Source: Corynebacterium aurimucosum ATCC 700975 (lineage in GTDB: Bacteria; Actinomycetota; Actinomycetes; Mycobacteriales; Mycobacteriaceae). From it: a DNA stretch of 64,000 nt. The stretch covers positions 62,001 to 126,000 of the forward strand of contig NZ_VDTC01000008.1 in the NCBI RefSeq assembly GCF_007672725.1, written 5' to 3'. The translations under genes were made by a program, and so were the position numbers. Below are positions 54,535 to 63,045 of the stretch, in pieces (position 1 is the stretch's first letter; each line of letters starts with the position of its first letter). The notes beneath the pieces are model-generated. The model was not told the origin of the DNA. It saw only the letters and a program-made list of their open reading frames with translations, and did not search any database.

Positions 54535-54600
54535 GGACGTTTCGATCAAATAGGGCCCCAGACCCGGGGGTTTGAGAGGCCTTATTTGATCGAAACGTCC
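54535..54600 (+). repeat. Palindromic element, copy 1 (also ppa terminator)
   Basis: The arm GGACGTTTCGATCAAATAGG (54535-54554, extending to 54557) pairs almost perfectly with 54578-54600 around a 20-base loop; a T-run (54601-54605) follows, so it can terminate ppa. The core TTCGATCAAATAGGG recurs in copy 2 at 54644-54658. Confidence 0.8.
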
Positions 54601-54637
54601 TTTTTCTTTGTCACCGCGACAACTCCTCGTTCGTGAC

Positions 54638-54703
54638 GTACGATTCGATCAAATAGGGGGCCGAAAACAGCGGTTTCTGGGGGCTTATTTGTTAGAAACG
54701 TAC
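54638..54703 (+). repeat. Palindromic element, copy 2
   Basis: GTACGATTCGATCAAATAGG (54638-54657) pairs imperfectly with 54683-54703 (about four mismatches) across a 24-base loop. It shares the TTCGATCAAATAGGG core and 66-base length with copy 1 but has no T-run. It lies 14 bases before the DUF559 gene. Confidence 0.7.
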
Positions 54704-54716
54704 TCGTCGGGGGCAC

Positions 54717-55550
54717 ATGGAGATTTTCGAGGGACGCGCGGGCGCTCGCCGCGCGGCTAAGGGGCAGGCAATCAAGATTTGTCGCGGTCTGTATTTATCT
54801 GCGGTGCCAACGCCGCGCGAGCTCGCTGAAATCGTCTCAAGACGCTGGCCAGACTCAGCCTTGGATGGCTATTCCGCCGCCCAGCAGTATCTTGGCCAAG
54901 AACTGACTTTTCCGCTTCACTTCCTGCGTGCAGGAACGATGGCATCAAGCACGTATTTTCGTAGCCGACGGGCGCGGCCCAAAGCGCTGGGCAGCATGAA
55001 TGGGGTAAACGTGTGTAGCCCGCTGCAATGCGTTGAGGCGATGGAGCACGAGGATGCCGTGGCCTTCATCGAGGCCTTCTTCGCCGGGCCGCATGGGCGC
55101 TCGCGCATCGAGACGGAACAGCTGGACTTTCGCCGCCTGCCCAAGCACACGCGTGAGGTGTTGGAAAAGGCCATCGTCGGGGCGGATAGCAAGCCGGAGC
55201 GCGACCTCACCCGGGGTCTCGATCCCCACGTCAAAGTCCGCAACAACGTGCGGATTGGCCCCTACCGCTGGGACTTGCTCCTAGAGGAACACAAGGTGGC
55301 CATCGAGGTGGACGGATACGCCTACCACAAAGGCGAGAACCGGCAGCGTTTCGAGATCGACCGCCAGAAGCTTAACGACGCCATCCAGCGCGGCTACCGG
55401 CCCCTCCACTTCACCGCCGCCACAATTGAGCACCACCTCGACGTCGCGGTTCACCAGATCCTCGCGGTCATAAAAGGGCGGGGTGAGTTCGTGCCTCCGC
55501 CGTGGAAGTGGCACCACTACTGGCGGTGGGAAGGCGAGCGTTGCGGCTAG
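54717..55550 (+). CDS. DUF559/Vsr-like endonuclease-fold protein
   Basis: A 277-residue protein. The C-terminal domain has the PD-(D/E)XK-like pattern of DUF559: an Asp in YRWDLLLEEHKVAIEVDGYAYH followed by FEIDRQKLNDAIQRGYRPLHFTA. The N-terminal half (ICRGLYLSAVP, then YSAAQQYLG) resembles the small winged-helix region of AbiEi-like proteins that usually precedes this domain. Substrate and partner are unknown; no methylase or toxin gene is next to it. ATG 54717 lies directly downstream of the palindromic elements. Confidence 0.75.
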   Translation: MEIFEGRAGARRAAKGQAIKICRGLYLSAVPTPRELAEIVSRRWPDSALDGYSAAQQYLGQELTFPLHFLRAGTMASSTYFRSRRARPKALGSMNGVNVCSPLQCVEAMEHEDAVAFIEAFFAGPHGRSRIETEQLDFRRLPKHTREVLEKAIVGADSKPERDLTRGLDPHVKVRNNVRIGPYRWDLLLEEHKVAIEVDGYAYHKGENRQRFEIDRQKLNDAIQRGYRPLHFTAATIEHHLDVAVHQILAVIKGRGEFVPPPWKWHHYWRWEGERCG

Positions 55551-55565
55551 ACCGCCGCAACGTGC

Positions 55566-56498
55566 TTAGGAGCCACAGCGGGAAGCGAGCCAAGAATCGA
55601 GCTCCGATTCCGGGGCATCGGGGGCAATGGGATCCTCGGCGAACTCCTCGCCCGTGCGCGCCTTGTCCTTAGCCGTGGTGAGCATGAGCGAGCGGCCATC
55701 CGGATAATCCAGGACCACGTTCGCAGAGGCGTAGCCGGCGGTCGGCTCGCCGAAGGTGCGCACGTTGTCCAGGCCGCGGAAGGCCAGAAGGGTGGCCTCG
55801 CCGGAGGACGCGGTTTCGTCGTCGGTGAGCACGGCGACGGGGACCTCAAGCTTGCCGCCCGTCGTGGTGGTGGGCGTGCCACCGCCGGTGATGGAGTTGC
55901 CGTCGATGGTGACGTCAGATGTGCCCATGCGGCTCACGAAGGAGAGCGCGGTGCCATCCGGCAGCAGGGGGCTTAAGCCCGCGTACATCGGGCCCATGTC
56001 GCCGCCGCCGTTGCCCCGTAGATCCACCACGGCGGCGCAGGCCTCCGGGTGGGCGGTCAGACCTTGAGCGAGGGTGTCGGCGTAGGCCTGGGCATCATCG
56101 TGGCGGCCGATGGACGGGACGGTGGCGCGCAGAACGCCGTCCTCGAAGGAAACCGAGGGTTCAGTGTTTTCGATGGCCTTTTCCTTCTCGGTGCTAAAGA
56201 CGTTGGAGTGCTTGCCGCCGGCGGCATCAATAGCGGCATCGAGGAGCTCAGCGTTCGTGGGGTCCTTTTTGAAGGCCTCGCGGGCGCGCTGGAATTCTTC
56301 GCTCGCGCCATAGATTCCGGAGATCGCTGCAGTATCCACCATCGCGGTATTGATGCGCTTCTCGCTGGCGTTGAAAAGGAAGTAGGGCTTGCCCAACAGC
56401 GCACCGCCATAGGAGGGGCCGAAGAAGTACACGGCCGCGACCACGGCGATGAGGGCAACAAGGAACAGTCCGCCGAAGATTTTCAGTACAGTTTTCAT
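55566..56498 (-). CDS. S41-family peptidase, membrane-anchored
   Basis: A 310-residue protein with an N-terminal membrane anchor (about residues 5-28) and a C-terminal processing-protease-like domain: AAVVDLRGNGGGDMGPMYAG, then AVLTDDETASSGEATLLAFRG (nucleophile Ser) and PTAGYASANVVLDYPDG. There is no PDZ domain. It is the last gene of an operon with an FtsX-type permease (ATGA overlap) and an ABC ATPase, so it probably acts outside the membrane on a peptide or lipoprotein handled by that transporter. Confidence 0.82.
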   Translation of the reverse strand: MKTVLKIFGGLFLVALIAVVAAVYFFGPSYGGALLGKPYFLFNASEKRINTAMVDTAAISGIYGASEEFQRAREAFKKDPTNAELLDAAIDAAGGKHSNVFSTEKEKAIENTEPSVSFEDGVLRATVPSIGRHDDAQAYADTLAQGLTAHPEACAAVVDLRGNGGGDMGPMYAGLSPLLPDGTALSFVSRMGTSDVTIDGNSITGGGTPTTTTGGKLEVPVAVLTDDETASSGEATLLAFRGLDNVRTFGEPTAGYASANVVLDYPDGRSLMLTTAKDKARTGEEFAEDPIAPDAPESELDSWLASRCGS

Positions 56499-57895
56499 TC
56501 TTTCCTTCCTCCCGTGCGCAGCACGTAGCCGCGCAGGGGTTCAACAATGACAATGGCTAGCAGCGTGACCAACCAACCTATGGCCAGGAATCCGAAGGCC
56601 ATGAGCATGCGGCCGAGAACATCGACGTCGTTTGAATCGACACTGGAGAAGAACATCAGCGAGGCGATGCCGCCGCCGAAGAGGAAGCCGAAGAAACTCA
56701 AGCCCACCACCGGCCCCATGACGGTCCAGGCACCGGAGCGGAACTGGAAGCCGCGCGGCACGCCCATGAGATCCAGGGAGCGGATGAGCTCCTTGTCCTC
56801 AAAGATGCCGGAGACCTGTCCCAGGATGATGGACATGGTGGTCAGCGTGAAGCCAAAAATGAGGGTTAATAGAACACCGGTGGAGATGTCCTTGAACACC
56901 ACGTTCATCCCCGGGTCTTCCTTCAACACCAGGGCCAAAGCGTCTGCGCCCAGGGGTGCGGCAACGAGGAATCCCGCCAAGTAGCCGAAGAAGCCGATGG
57001 CCGCACTCCGCCGCCAGGCGGGGCGCGCATTACCTGCCACTCGCTGGCAGGCCACGAAGTGCGCGGTGCCCGGGAAGAGGGACAAGATGTGCGCGCCGAG
57101 CTGCAGGATGAAGGGAGCGATGAGGTTGATGCTCATCAGCATGCCGAACATGACCACGATGACCATGGCGGTCGGCGGGCCCGCCTTGCCAGAGAGGAAA
57201 ACTCCACCGACCACCACAATGATGAGGAAGACGATGGCGCGCCACCAGCGGTAAGCCGCGGGCATCTGACGCTTGGCCACGCCCAGCGGGCTCACGCGCA
57301 CGCGCTGCATGCCGACGAGTGCCGCACCGATGGCCAGCAGGAAAAGCACACCGGCCACGGCCAGATAACCCCACCAGGGCAGCAGAATCTCAGGCAAAGA
57401 AATGGAACGCATCTGGAAATCCAGCTGGGTGAAGACCGGCGCGACGAGCAGGCTGATCAGCCCGCCGAGCACGATGCCGACGATGGCTTGCAGTCCGGTC
57501 TCCACGATGACCATGCGCTCCACCTGGCGGGAGCTCAATCCCAACAGGCGCAGGGTGGCCAGGCGCTGTTCCCTGCCGGACGCACCGAGGACGGCGGCTT
57601 GGGCAGTGAGGTTAAACAGCGCCGGAAGAATGAACGCGCAAGCAAAAAGGGCTAGGGCAAACCAGGGATAGAGGAAGGCCTCCATCTCGTTGCCGAAGGC
57701 CTCCTTGAGTGCCGGGGCGGCATCCTCGACGTGCTGGGCGCGCTGCCAGAACATCCAGGTACCACCCGCAACGAGGAAGGCGATGGCGGAGCCAATGGTC
57801 AAGCTCACAATCGCCAGCATCGAGACGATTCCTGTTCCGGATCGCGCGCGAATGGATTCGCGCTGCAGGTCAAAGACCAAAGTCGCGGTGTTCAT
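56495..57895 (-). CDS. ABC transporter permease, FtsX/MacB-like
   Basis: A 466-residue membrane protein with about eight to nine hydrophobic segments and two FtsX-type core regions (LATLRLLGLSSRQVERMVIVE and LIRSLDLMGVPRGFQF, the elbow-helix motifs). Partner of the ATPase encoded before it, with which it overlaps by ATGA. Such permeases either extract lipoproteins or work as mechanotransmitters for antimicrobial-peptide resistance. Confidence 0.83.
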   Translation of the reverse strand: MNTATLVFDLQRESIRARSGTGIVSMLAIVSLTIGSAIAFLVAGGTWMFWQRAQHVEDAAPALKEAFGNEMEAFLYPWFALALFACAFILPALFNLTAQAAVLGASGREQRLATLRLLGLSSRQVERMVIVETGLQAIVGIVLGGLISLLVAPVFTQLDFQMRSISLPEILLPWWGYLAVAGVLFLLAIGAALVGMQRVRVSPLGVAKRQMPAAYRWWRAIVFLIIVVVGGVFLSGKAGPPTAMVIVVMFGMLMSINLIAPFILQLGAHILSLFPGTAHFVACQRVAGNARPAWRRSAAIGFFGYLAGFLVAAPLGADALALVLKEDPGMNVVFKDISTGVLLTLIFGFTLTTMSIILGQVSGIFEDKELIRSLDLMGVPRGFQFRSGAWTVMGPVVGLSFFGFLFGGGIASLMFFSSVDSNDVDVLGRMLMAFGFLAIGWLVTLLAIVIVEPLRGYVLRTGGRKE

Positions 57896-58578
57896 CGAAT
57901 CACCTCGAGGCGGCGGTCGTCGTGGATGATGCCATCGCGAATCTCCACGCGGCGCTGCATCCAGTCGGCCACCTTCGGGTCGTGCGTGACCATGACCAGG
58001 CTGGCACCCGACTGGCGCACGATGGTGGTGAGCATCTGCATGACCTCGTGGCCCGTGGACTGGTCCAACGCACCGGTCGGCTCATCGGCGAAGACCACGC
58101 CCGGAGAAGCCACCAGCGCACGCGCAATAGTCACGCGCTGCGCCTGACCGCCAGAAACCTGCGCTGGGCGGCGCTCCGCCAAACCACCCAGGCCCAGCTG
58201 GTCCAGCAATTCCATCGCGCGCTTGCGGGCCGCACCCCGCCCCATACCGTTGAGCATCGCAGGCAGCGCCACGTTGTCCACGTTGCTCAGCTCCGGCAGC
58301 AGCTGGCCGTCTTGGAAGACGAAGCCGAAGTTGCGCAGGCGGGTGCGGGAGCGGGGACCGTCGCCAAGCGCGGAGAGCTCTTCATCCCCGTAGCGCACGC
58401 TGCCGTGCGTGGGGGTGAGCACGCCGGACATGCAGTGGAGCAGCGTGGACTTGCCGGAGCCGGACGGCCCCATGACGGCCACGAGCTCGCCCGGTTCAAT
58501 GTCGAGGGAGATTCCAGCGAGCACCGGGCCGCCGCCGAAATCCTTGGTGATGTCTGTCAGGGAAAGTATCTGTGCCAT
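57892..58578 (-). CDS. ABC transporter ATP-binding protein, LolD/MacB-like
   Basis: A 228-residue ATPase: Walker A MGPSGSGKSTLLHC, Q-loop FVFQDGQLLPELSNVDNV, signature VSGGQAQRVTIARAL, Walker B VVFADEPTGALDQ and H-loop VMVTHDP. The short DEPTGALD form is typical of the LolD/MacB branch. ATG 58578 (MAQILSLTDI) is preferred to 58587. Divergent from the histidine kinase gene, with two dyads between the start codons. Confidence 0.9.
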   Translation of the reverse strand: MAQILSLTDITKDFGGGPVLAGISLDIEPGELVAVMGPSGSGKSTLLHCMSGVLTPTHGSVRYGDEELSALGDGPRSRTRLRNFGFVFQDGQLLPELSNVDNVALPAMLNGMGRGAARKRAMELLDQLGLGGLAERRPAQVSGGQAQRVTIARALVASPGVVFADEPTGALDQSTGHEVMQMLTTIVRQSGASLVMVTHDPKVADWMQRRVEIRDGIIHDDRRLEVIR

Positions 58579-58605
58579 GTCTCTCATTTCACCGTCTCAG
58601 GCCCG

Positions 58606-58637
58606 CTTAAAGAACAGCCCTAGCGTTGCTCTTTAAG
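58606..58637 (+). promoter_or_regulatory. 32-bp dyad between the ABC operon and the two-component genes
   Basis: CTTAAAGAACAGC (58606-58618) matches the complement of 58625-58637 at 11 of 13 positions with a six-base centre. It lies 28 bases from the ABC ATPase start and 39 from the kinase start, suiting a shared operator. Inferred to be the response-regulator site. Confidence 0.5.
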
Positions 58638-58654
58638 GTAGTGCCAGCACTACC
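58637..58654 (+). promoter_or_regulatory. Perfect palindrome GGTAGTGC-CA-GCACTACC
   Basis: Eight-base arms match exactly around a two-base centre, directly adjoining the 32-bp dyad and 22 bases before the kinase start. LuxR-type response regulators bind such symmetric sites as dimers. Confidence 0.55.
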
Positions 58655-58676
58655 CCTGCAGTTGGTGGCGCCCGTT

Positions 58677-59381
58677 ATGCTGAAAGCCGTGTTCCGAAGA
58701 AAGCCCCAGCCCACCAACCATGAGCAGCAGCAAGCGGAGAAGATTGCGCAGCTCACGGCCTCGCGCCGCGCCATCGCGGATGCCTATGAGGTGGAGCGCG
58801 CCCGCATCGAGCGCGACCTGCACGACGGCGCGCAGCAATACCTCGTGGCCGCGAGCATGAAGTTGGGGGAGGCTCTTCTCGACGCCCCCGCTGACCTCGC
58901 CGAGCTCCTCACCGCGGCCAAGCAGGACGTGGACCGCGGCTTGAATTCCCTGCGTGCCACGGTGCACGGTATCCACCCACAGGTACTGCAGGATCACGGC
59001 CTGGTGGCCGCGCTTGCCGACGTCTCCTCCTCCCACGGCCCCCACGTCAGCGTCTTCGCCCCGCATCCTCTTCCTAAGCTCTCCGCTTCCGTGCTGGCCT
59101 GCGGCTACTTCTTCGGCACTGAAGCTTTAACCAACGCAGCGAAGCACGCGCCCGGCGCGCCGGTCTCCGTTTTAGTGACCGCGGATGCCTCCTTAAAGAT
59201 CACTGTGGTAGATGAGGGGCCAGGTGGTGCGCAGGTGGTACAAGGCCATGGGCTGGCCGGGATGGCCGAGCGCCTCGCCGCTTTCGGTGGGGAGATGACG
59301 CTATCCTCTCCCCCGGGCGGGCCGACGAGGCTGGCGTGCTCGATTCCTCTTCTTCTCGATCGCGGACAGTCAGGAGTGTAA
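58677..59381 (+). CDS. Soluble NarL-type sensor histidine kinase without input domain
   Basis: A 234-residue HisKA_3 kinase. The H-box is RIERDLHDGAQQYLVA; ATP-binding boxes are ALTNAAKHAPGAP (N), VDEGPGGA (G1) and GHGLAGMAERLAAFGG. There are no membrane segments and almost nothing before the H-box (about 50 residues), so sensing must come through a partner, plausibly the divergent ABC complex. Start is uncertain: ATG 58677, or GTG 58689, which would be leaderless behind TATGCT. Confidence 0.85.
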   Translation: MLKAVFRRKPQPTNHEQQQAEKIAQLTASRRAIADAYEVERARIERDLHDGAQQYLVAASMKLGEALLDAPADLAELLTAAKQDVDRGLNSLRATVHGIHPQVLQDHGLVAALADVSSSHGPHVSVFAPHPLPKLSASVLACGYFFGTEALTNAAKHAPGAPVSVLVTADASLKITVVDEGPGGAQVVQGHGLAGMAERLAAFGGEMTLSSPPGGPTRLACSIPLLLDRGQSGV

Positions 59382-59384
59382 GAA

Positions 59385-60041
59385 ATGAGTTTGAGAATCG
59401 TCGTGGCGGATGACTCCGCCATTTTGCGCGAAGGTTTAGCTGGCCTTCTGGAGCGCCGCGGGCATCAGATTGTGGGCCAGGCGGATTCCGCCCCGGCGTT
59501 GGAGGCCGTGGTGGATAAGCTGCGTGATGAGCTTCCGGACATCGTCATCACGGACGTGCGCATGCCACCGGGCATGGGCGATGATGGCTTGAAAGCCGCC
59601 GTGAACTTGAGAAATGCATACCCGGGCTTACCCGTCATGGTGCTCTCCCAGTATGTAGCTCCCGCATATGCGGTGGAACTCTTCGACTCCCCCGATGCCG
59701 GCACCGGCTACCTGCTGAAGGACCGCGTCTCCGAGGTGCGGGACTTTCTCTCCAGCCTGGACGTGGTGGCCCAGGGCGGCACCGTCATCGATCCCACCGT
59801 GGCGCAGGCGTTAATGAGCTCCGGGCGCAGCGGCTTGGGCGAGCTCACTCCACGCGAGCGCGAGGTTCTCGAATTAATGTCGCGCGGCAAGTCCAACAAG
59901 GACATCGCCGCCGAGCTCGTCTTGTCTTCCGCCGCGGTGGCCAAGCACGTTTCCAATATCTTCACCAAGTTGCGGCTGGACCCCAGCGAGGACAACCGCC
60001 GCGTGAAAGCCATTCTGGAGTACCTCTCAGCGCACCGCTAA
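59385..60041 (+). CDS. NarL/LuxR-family response regulator
   Basis: A 218-residue regulator. The receiver has the acidic pair in VVADDSAILREGL, phospho-acceptor Asp in IVITDVRMPPGMGD, and the conserved Lys in GYLLKDRVSEV; the HTH is LTPREREVLELMSRGKSNKDIAAELVLSSAAVAKHVSNIF. It starts three bases after the kinase stop. Likely activator of the divergent ABC/S41 operon through the dyads at 58606-58654. Confidence 0.92.
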   Translation: MSLRIVVADDSAILREGLAGLLERRGHQIVGQADSAPALEAVVDKLRDELPDIVITDVRMPPGMGDDGLKAAVNLRNAYPGLPVMVLSQYVAPAYAVELFDSPDAGTGYLLKDRVSEVRDFLSSLDVVAQGGTVIDPTVAQALMSSGRSGLGELTPREREVLELMSRGKSNKDIAAELVLSSAAVAKHVSNIFTKLRLDPSEDNRRVKAILEYLSAHR

Positions 60042-60173
60042 AGCCCGCGCCCGCCCACCGTCCACACGAGCGCCCTGACAGAGACCATCCACAGGATCCC
60101 AAGGAAACTGTGACGCAAGACGCATAAGCTTGTCCGTGCCCTTACCCAACCCACTCTGGAAGGACCCCGCTTA

Positions 60174-62180
60174 ATGGACGTGCAGCTCAACATCGTGCGC
60201 TTTAACCGAGAAAAGATTGCTGACCATGACTATTTTCTGGAGTTAATTCAGACGGAAGGGCTGGACTCCTTCCGGAAGCCGGATCCAGAAATGGAAGAAG
60301 CATCGGCCGCACTCTCCAAACTCTTCGGACAGGACGTGCCCGCGCATTCGGCCGTCACGGTCACGATGGATTCGAGCGATTTAGAGCTCCAAGAAAAGCT
60401 AGCTTTGCTGGCGTATTCCCACGGCTTGACTGTCTTCATTGGAACCACGGACATCCTCTTTAATGCGACTGGAATCCCCACGAGCAGCAATGGCCTTTCC
60501 TCCATCAGGAACTGCATGGGAACTATGTGGCGACAGGTCAGCAGACCGATGCTTGATCGCGCCTTTGAGGACGCCCTGCGCCTGCCGGTGTCCGAGCAAA
60601 CGTGGCTTCAGGTAGTCAACTATGGCTCGGAAGAACGCAGCTACGGCCTCGATATGTCCATGCACTTGCGCGCAAGTGGTCAGTTCGAACTGATATGGTC
60701 CAGCCTCCCTCCAGAGGCCACTGAACCAGTATTCCGCACGCTCACTGTCGATACTTACGAAGAAGCACGAGAGATTCTGCTTTCTTTCAGTGATCACAAC
60801 CCGTTGATCGAAGAATTCGCGTGGGAGCCGTTGCCTCAACGTGAATCTAAGCCAATCCTGGATGCTTCAGTCCGCCACGAAACACCCTGGCGCCGGCTGG
60901 ACGCGGTGAAGGAGCTCCCCGCAGGCGTGATGGTCCACCTGCACAAATGGCCAACGTTTTCCCTGGCCTACGGCCGCAATGCGCAAGGACAGTGGACCGC
61001 GAAGGTTTACGATAACCTCGGCACCGACAATGTGCAGACCTTCGACATTGCAGACGAAGTCATCGCAGTGGCGGAGCACTATTTGGACGGCAACGGCGAG
61101 GTGATTTCCACGGTCTTCCCGGACTCTTCATCTTCGGATCCGGCACCGTACACCACGGTCACCGCAATGGAGCTTCCGGAGCGCGAGGAGCAGTGGACAG
61201 AAGCATCAGTATGCATGATGCACCGCATCCGTGCTGACCATAATGGCGAGCCCAGCCCTCGGATGCAGAAATATATTGAGAGGATTAACTCAAAGCTCGG
61301 AAGCGAAATCCTCCTCGCCGAGGAGCACGTGGAGGCACAAGCACTCACTCGGCTGCTCATCCCTGCCGACGTCAGGTCGGTCACGATAGAGAGGCTTACT
61401 CATCTGGCGCAGGATCATGGCATTTCGCTTGTTGTCGATGATTCCCTGGCACTGTACAACCCGTCGGGCAAGCCGCTTCCGGGGGCTGAGAGCTGCCAGT
61501 TGAAGCTACTCGCGGATAAGTTGTATGTGAACACCTGGGAGGTGGCTACATCCTCCTCCGTACTCGAAGCGGGGCTTCGCCTCTTCACAGGATGGAGGCT
61601 TGAGGTTCGATCCGGGAGTCAGGTGGACTTCCAAGAGCGTTATACCTTGGAAACAACCTATACAGGCGACAACGTTTCGCTTGACCTTGTCACCCCCGAC
61701 GGGAACCTACACGAAATCCCATCCATCCCACTGCCCCTTGCTCTGGATTTGATGGTTGAATTCACCTACTCCCCGGCGCAGTTGGTGGACAAAGTGAATT
61801 GGCAAGATCAGAAGTCGTCCTCAGATATCCCTGAGGAAGAGCGCTTCATGGTCAACGCCACGGTCTTCGGCTCAGCTGCGTATCTTTTCAACGATGACCT
61901 TCTCGAGGCAGTTCGCCAGGACGGCTTCCCCGAAGTGGGAGCGTGGGTAGCAGCCTTTGACCGAATAGTCCCGGGCGACTACTGCCAGGTCGACCGCGTG
62001 CAACCCTCAGAAACAGGAGCGGCACGCTACCTCGTCGAATGGGGCCACAACAACGGTGAGGAAGAAAACTTCCAGATGCTCCTAGAGGACATCGACGAAG
62101 CCTTGTCCCTCCTTGAACGGTTTGTGAACGGGGACCGCGCAGAGTTTGAAGCTCTTCCGTGGACGCGACGAGTGGAGTAA
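60174..62180 (+). CDS. Large hypothetical protein with an internal repeat
   Basis: A 668-residue soluble protein that I cannot place in a family. It is acidic and has no signal peptide or membrane segment. Two segments look homologous: about residues 75-105 (LALLAYSHGLTVFI, then ILFNATGIPTS) and about 405-432 (LTHLAQDHGISLVV, then ALYNPSGKPLP), suggesting two copies of a domain of about 330 residues. ATG 60174 is the first start of the frame; the upstream CTGGAAGGACCCCGCTTA carries a GGAAGGA ribosome site. No obvious partner: neighbours are a response regulator and a rhodanese. Confidence 0.7.
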   Translation: MDVQLNIVRFNREKIADHDYFLELIQTEGLDSFRKPDPEMEEASAALSKLFGQDVPAHSAVTVTMDSSDLELQEKLALLAYSHGLTVFIGTTDILFNATGIPTSSNGLSSIRNCMGTMWRQVSRPMLDRAFEDALRLPVSEQTWLQVVNYGSEERSYGLDMSMHLRASGQFELIWSSLPPEATEPVFRTLTVDTYEEAREILLSFSDHNPLIEEFAWEPLPQRESKPILDASVRHETPWRRLDAVKELPAGVMVHLHKWPTFSLAYGRNAQGQWTAKVYDNLGTDNVQTFDIADEVIAVAEHYLDGNGEVISTVFPDSSSSDPAPYTTVTAMELPEREEQWTEASVCMMHRIRADHNGEPSPRMQKYIERINSKLGSEILLAEEHVEAQALTRLLIPADVRSVTIERLTHLAQDHGISLVVDDSLALYNPSGKPLPGAESCQLKLLADKLYVNTWEVATSSSVLEAGLRLFTGWRLEVRSGSQVDFQERYTLETTYTGDNVSLDLVTPDGNLHEIPSIPLPLALDLMVEFTYSPAQLVDKVNWQDQKSSSDIPEEERFMVNATVFGSAAYLFNDDLLEAVRQDGFPEVGAWVAAFDRIVPGDYCQVDRVQPSETGAARYLVEWGHNNGEEENFQMLLEDIDEALSLLERFVNGDRAEFEALPWTRRVE

Positions 62181-62216
62181 CAACACTAGGCCCTATGCGT
62201 GACTAGGGTATGGGGC

Positions 62217-62519
62217 ATGAGAAACGTAACGCCACAGGAAGTACCTGAGAACGCCCAGCTTATCGACGTCCGCGAGGACCACGAGTGGAACACCGAGCAC
62301 GCCCAGGGCGCCACGCACATCCCGATGGGCGACCTAGTTGATCGCCTCGACGAGATTGACCCGGACCAAGACATCTACGTCATCTGCCACCTTGGCGGGC
62401 GCAGCATGCAGGTATGCCAGTACTTGGAGCACACCAAGGGCTGGGACGTCATCAATGTCGAGGGCGGCACGGACGCATGGAAGGCCCAAGGTTGCCCCAT
62501 GGTTTACCCAAACCACTAG
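62217..62519 (+). CDS. Single-domain rhodanese
   Basis: A 100-residue sulfurtransferase-like protein. Family strands are IDVREDHEWNTEHAQGATHIPMG, active-site loop VICHLGGRSMQV (Cys nucleophile), and VINVEGGTDAWKAQGCPM. It may carry sulfane sulfur; the acceptor is unknown. ATG 62217 follows TAGGGT (62204-62209) by seven bases, so probably leaderless; GTG 62199 is possible but less likely. Confidence 0.9.
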   Translation: MRNVTPQEVPENAQLIDVREDHEWNTEHAQGATHIPMGDLVDRLDEIDPDQDIYVICHLGGRSMQVCQYLEHTKGWDVINVEGGTDAWKAQGCPMVYPNH

Positions 62520-62546
62520 TGGTACCATTTGCAGTACCATGCAGGT

Positions 62547-62645
62547 GTGGTTTCCAAGATAGAAAAGATCCTCACAAAGATGCGGACCTCACGGACAAAC
62601 GTCCGCTTCTCAGAGCTGCAACTTGTGCGTGACTTCTATTTCTAG
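62547..62645 (+). pseudogene. Truncated HicA-type toxin
   Basis: GTG 62547 opens a 32-residue frame (VSKIEKILTKM, then NVRFSELQLVRDFYF) that matches the first third of the actinobacterial HicA branch (MR.NP.NVRF..L..V...YFG). A stop replaces the conserved part G.SH....PW.GDPR that would follow. The intact hicB starts nine bases later, so the deletion is clean. The toxin should be inactive, as the RNA-binding His region is missing. Confidence 0.6.
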
Positions 62646-62654
62646 GAGCAGATC

Positions 62655-62984
62655 ATGAACCTCGCAGACAAATACACCTACCAAACCGCGTGGTCCGAAG
62701 AGGATGGAGAATTCGTTGCCACAGTCCTAGAGTTCCCCTCCTTGTCATGGCTCGACTCCACTGCAGCCACCGCTGAGTCCGAGCTGCGCAGCATCGTCGA
62801 AAAAACTCTAGAAGATATGCAACGCAACAATGAGCAAGCCCCAGAACCTTTGGGCCAACGCAGCTTTTCCGGAAAGTTCAACCTCCGCATCCCCCAATCG
62901 CTCCACCGGAGCCTCACCATTGAAGCCGAGCGAGAGGGCGTATCCCTCAACACCCTCATTGTTCAGAAGCTAGCCTCAGCCTAA
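62655..62984 (+). CDS. hicB: HicB-family antitoxin
   Basis: A 109-residue antitoxin: an N-terminal degenerate RNase H-like domain (YQTAWSEEDGEFVATVLEFPSLSWL, then ELRSIVEKTLEDM) and a C-terminal ribbon-helix-helix (KFNLRIPQSLHRSLTIEAER, then GVSLNTLIVQKLA) for operator binding. AGGAGCA lies between the truncated toxin's stop and ATG 62655. Now effectively an orphan antitoxin. Confidence 0.85.
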   Translation: MNLADKYTYQTAWSEEDGEFVATVLEFPSLSWLDSTAATAESELRSIVEKTLEDMQRNNEQAPEPLGQRSFSGKFNLRIPQSLHRSLTIEAEREGVSLNTLIVQKLASA

Positions 62985-63045
62985 AACTAGTGGGCCATAA
63001 CCCATGATTTAGGCATGCCACCGTAGGCGCGTTAGAATCATCGGC

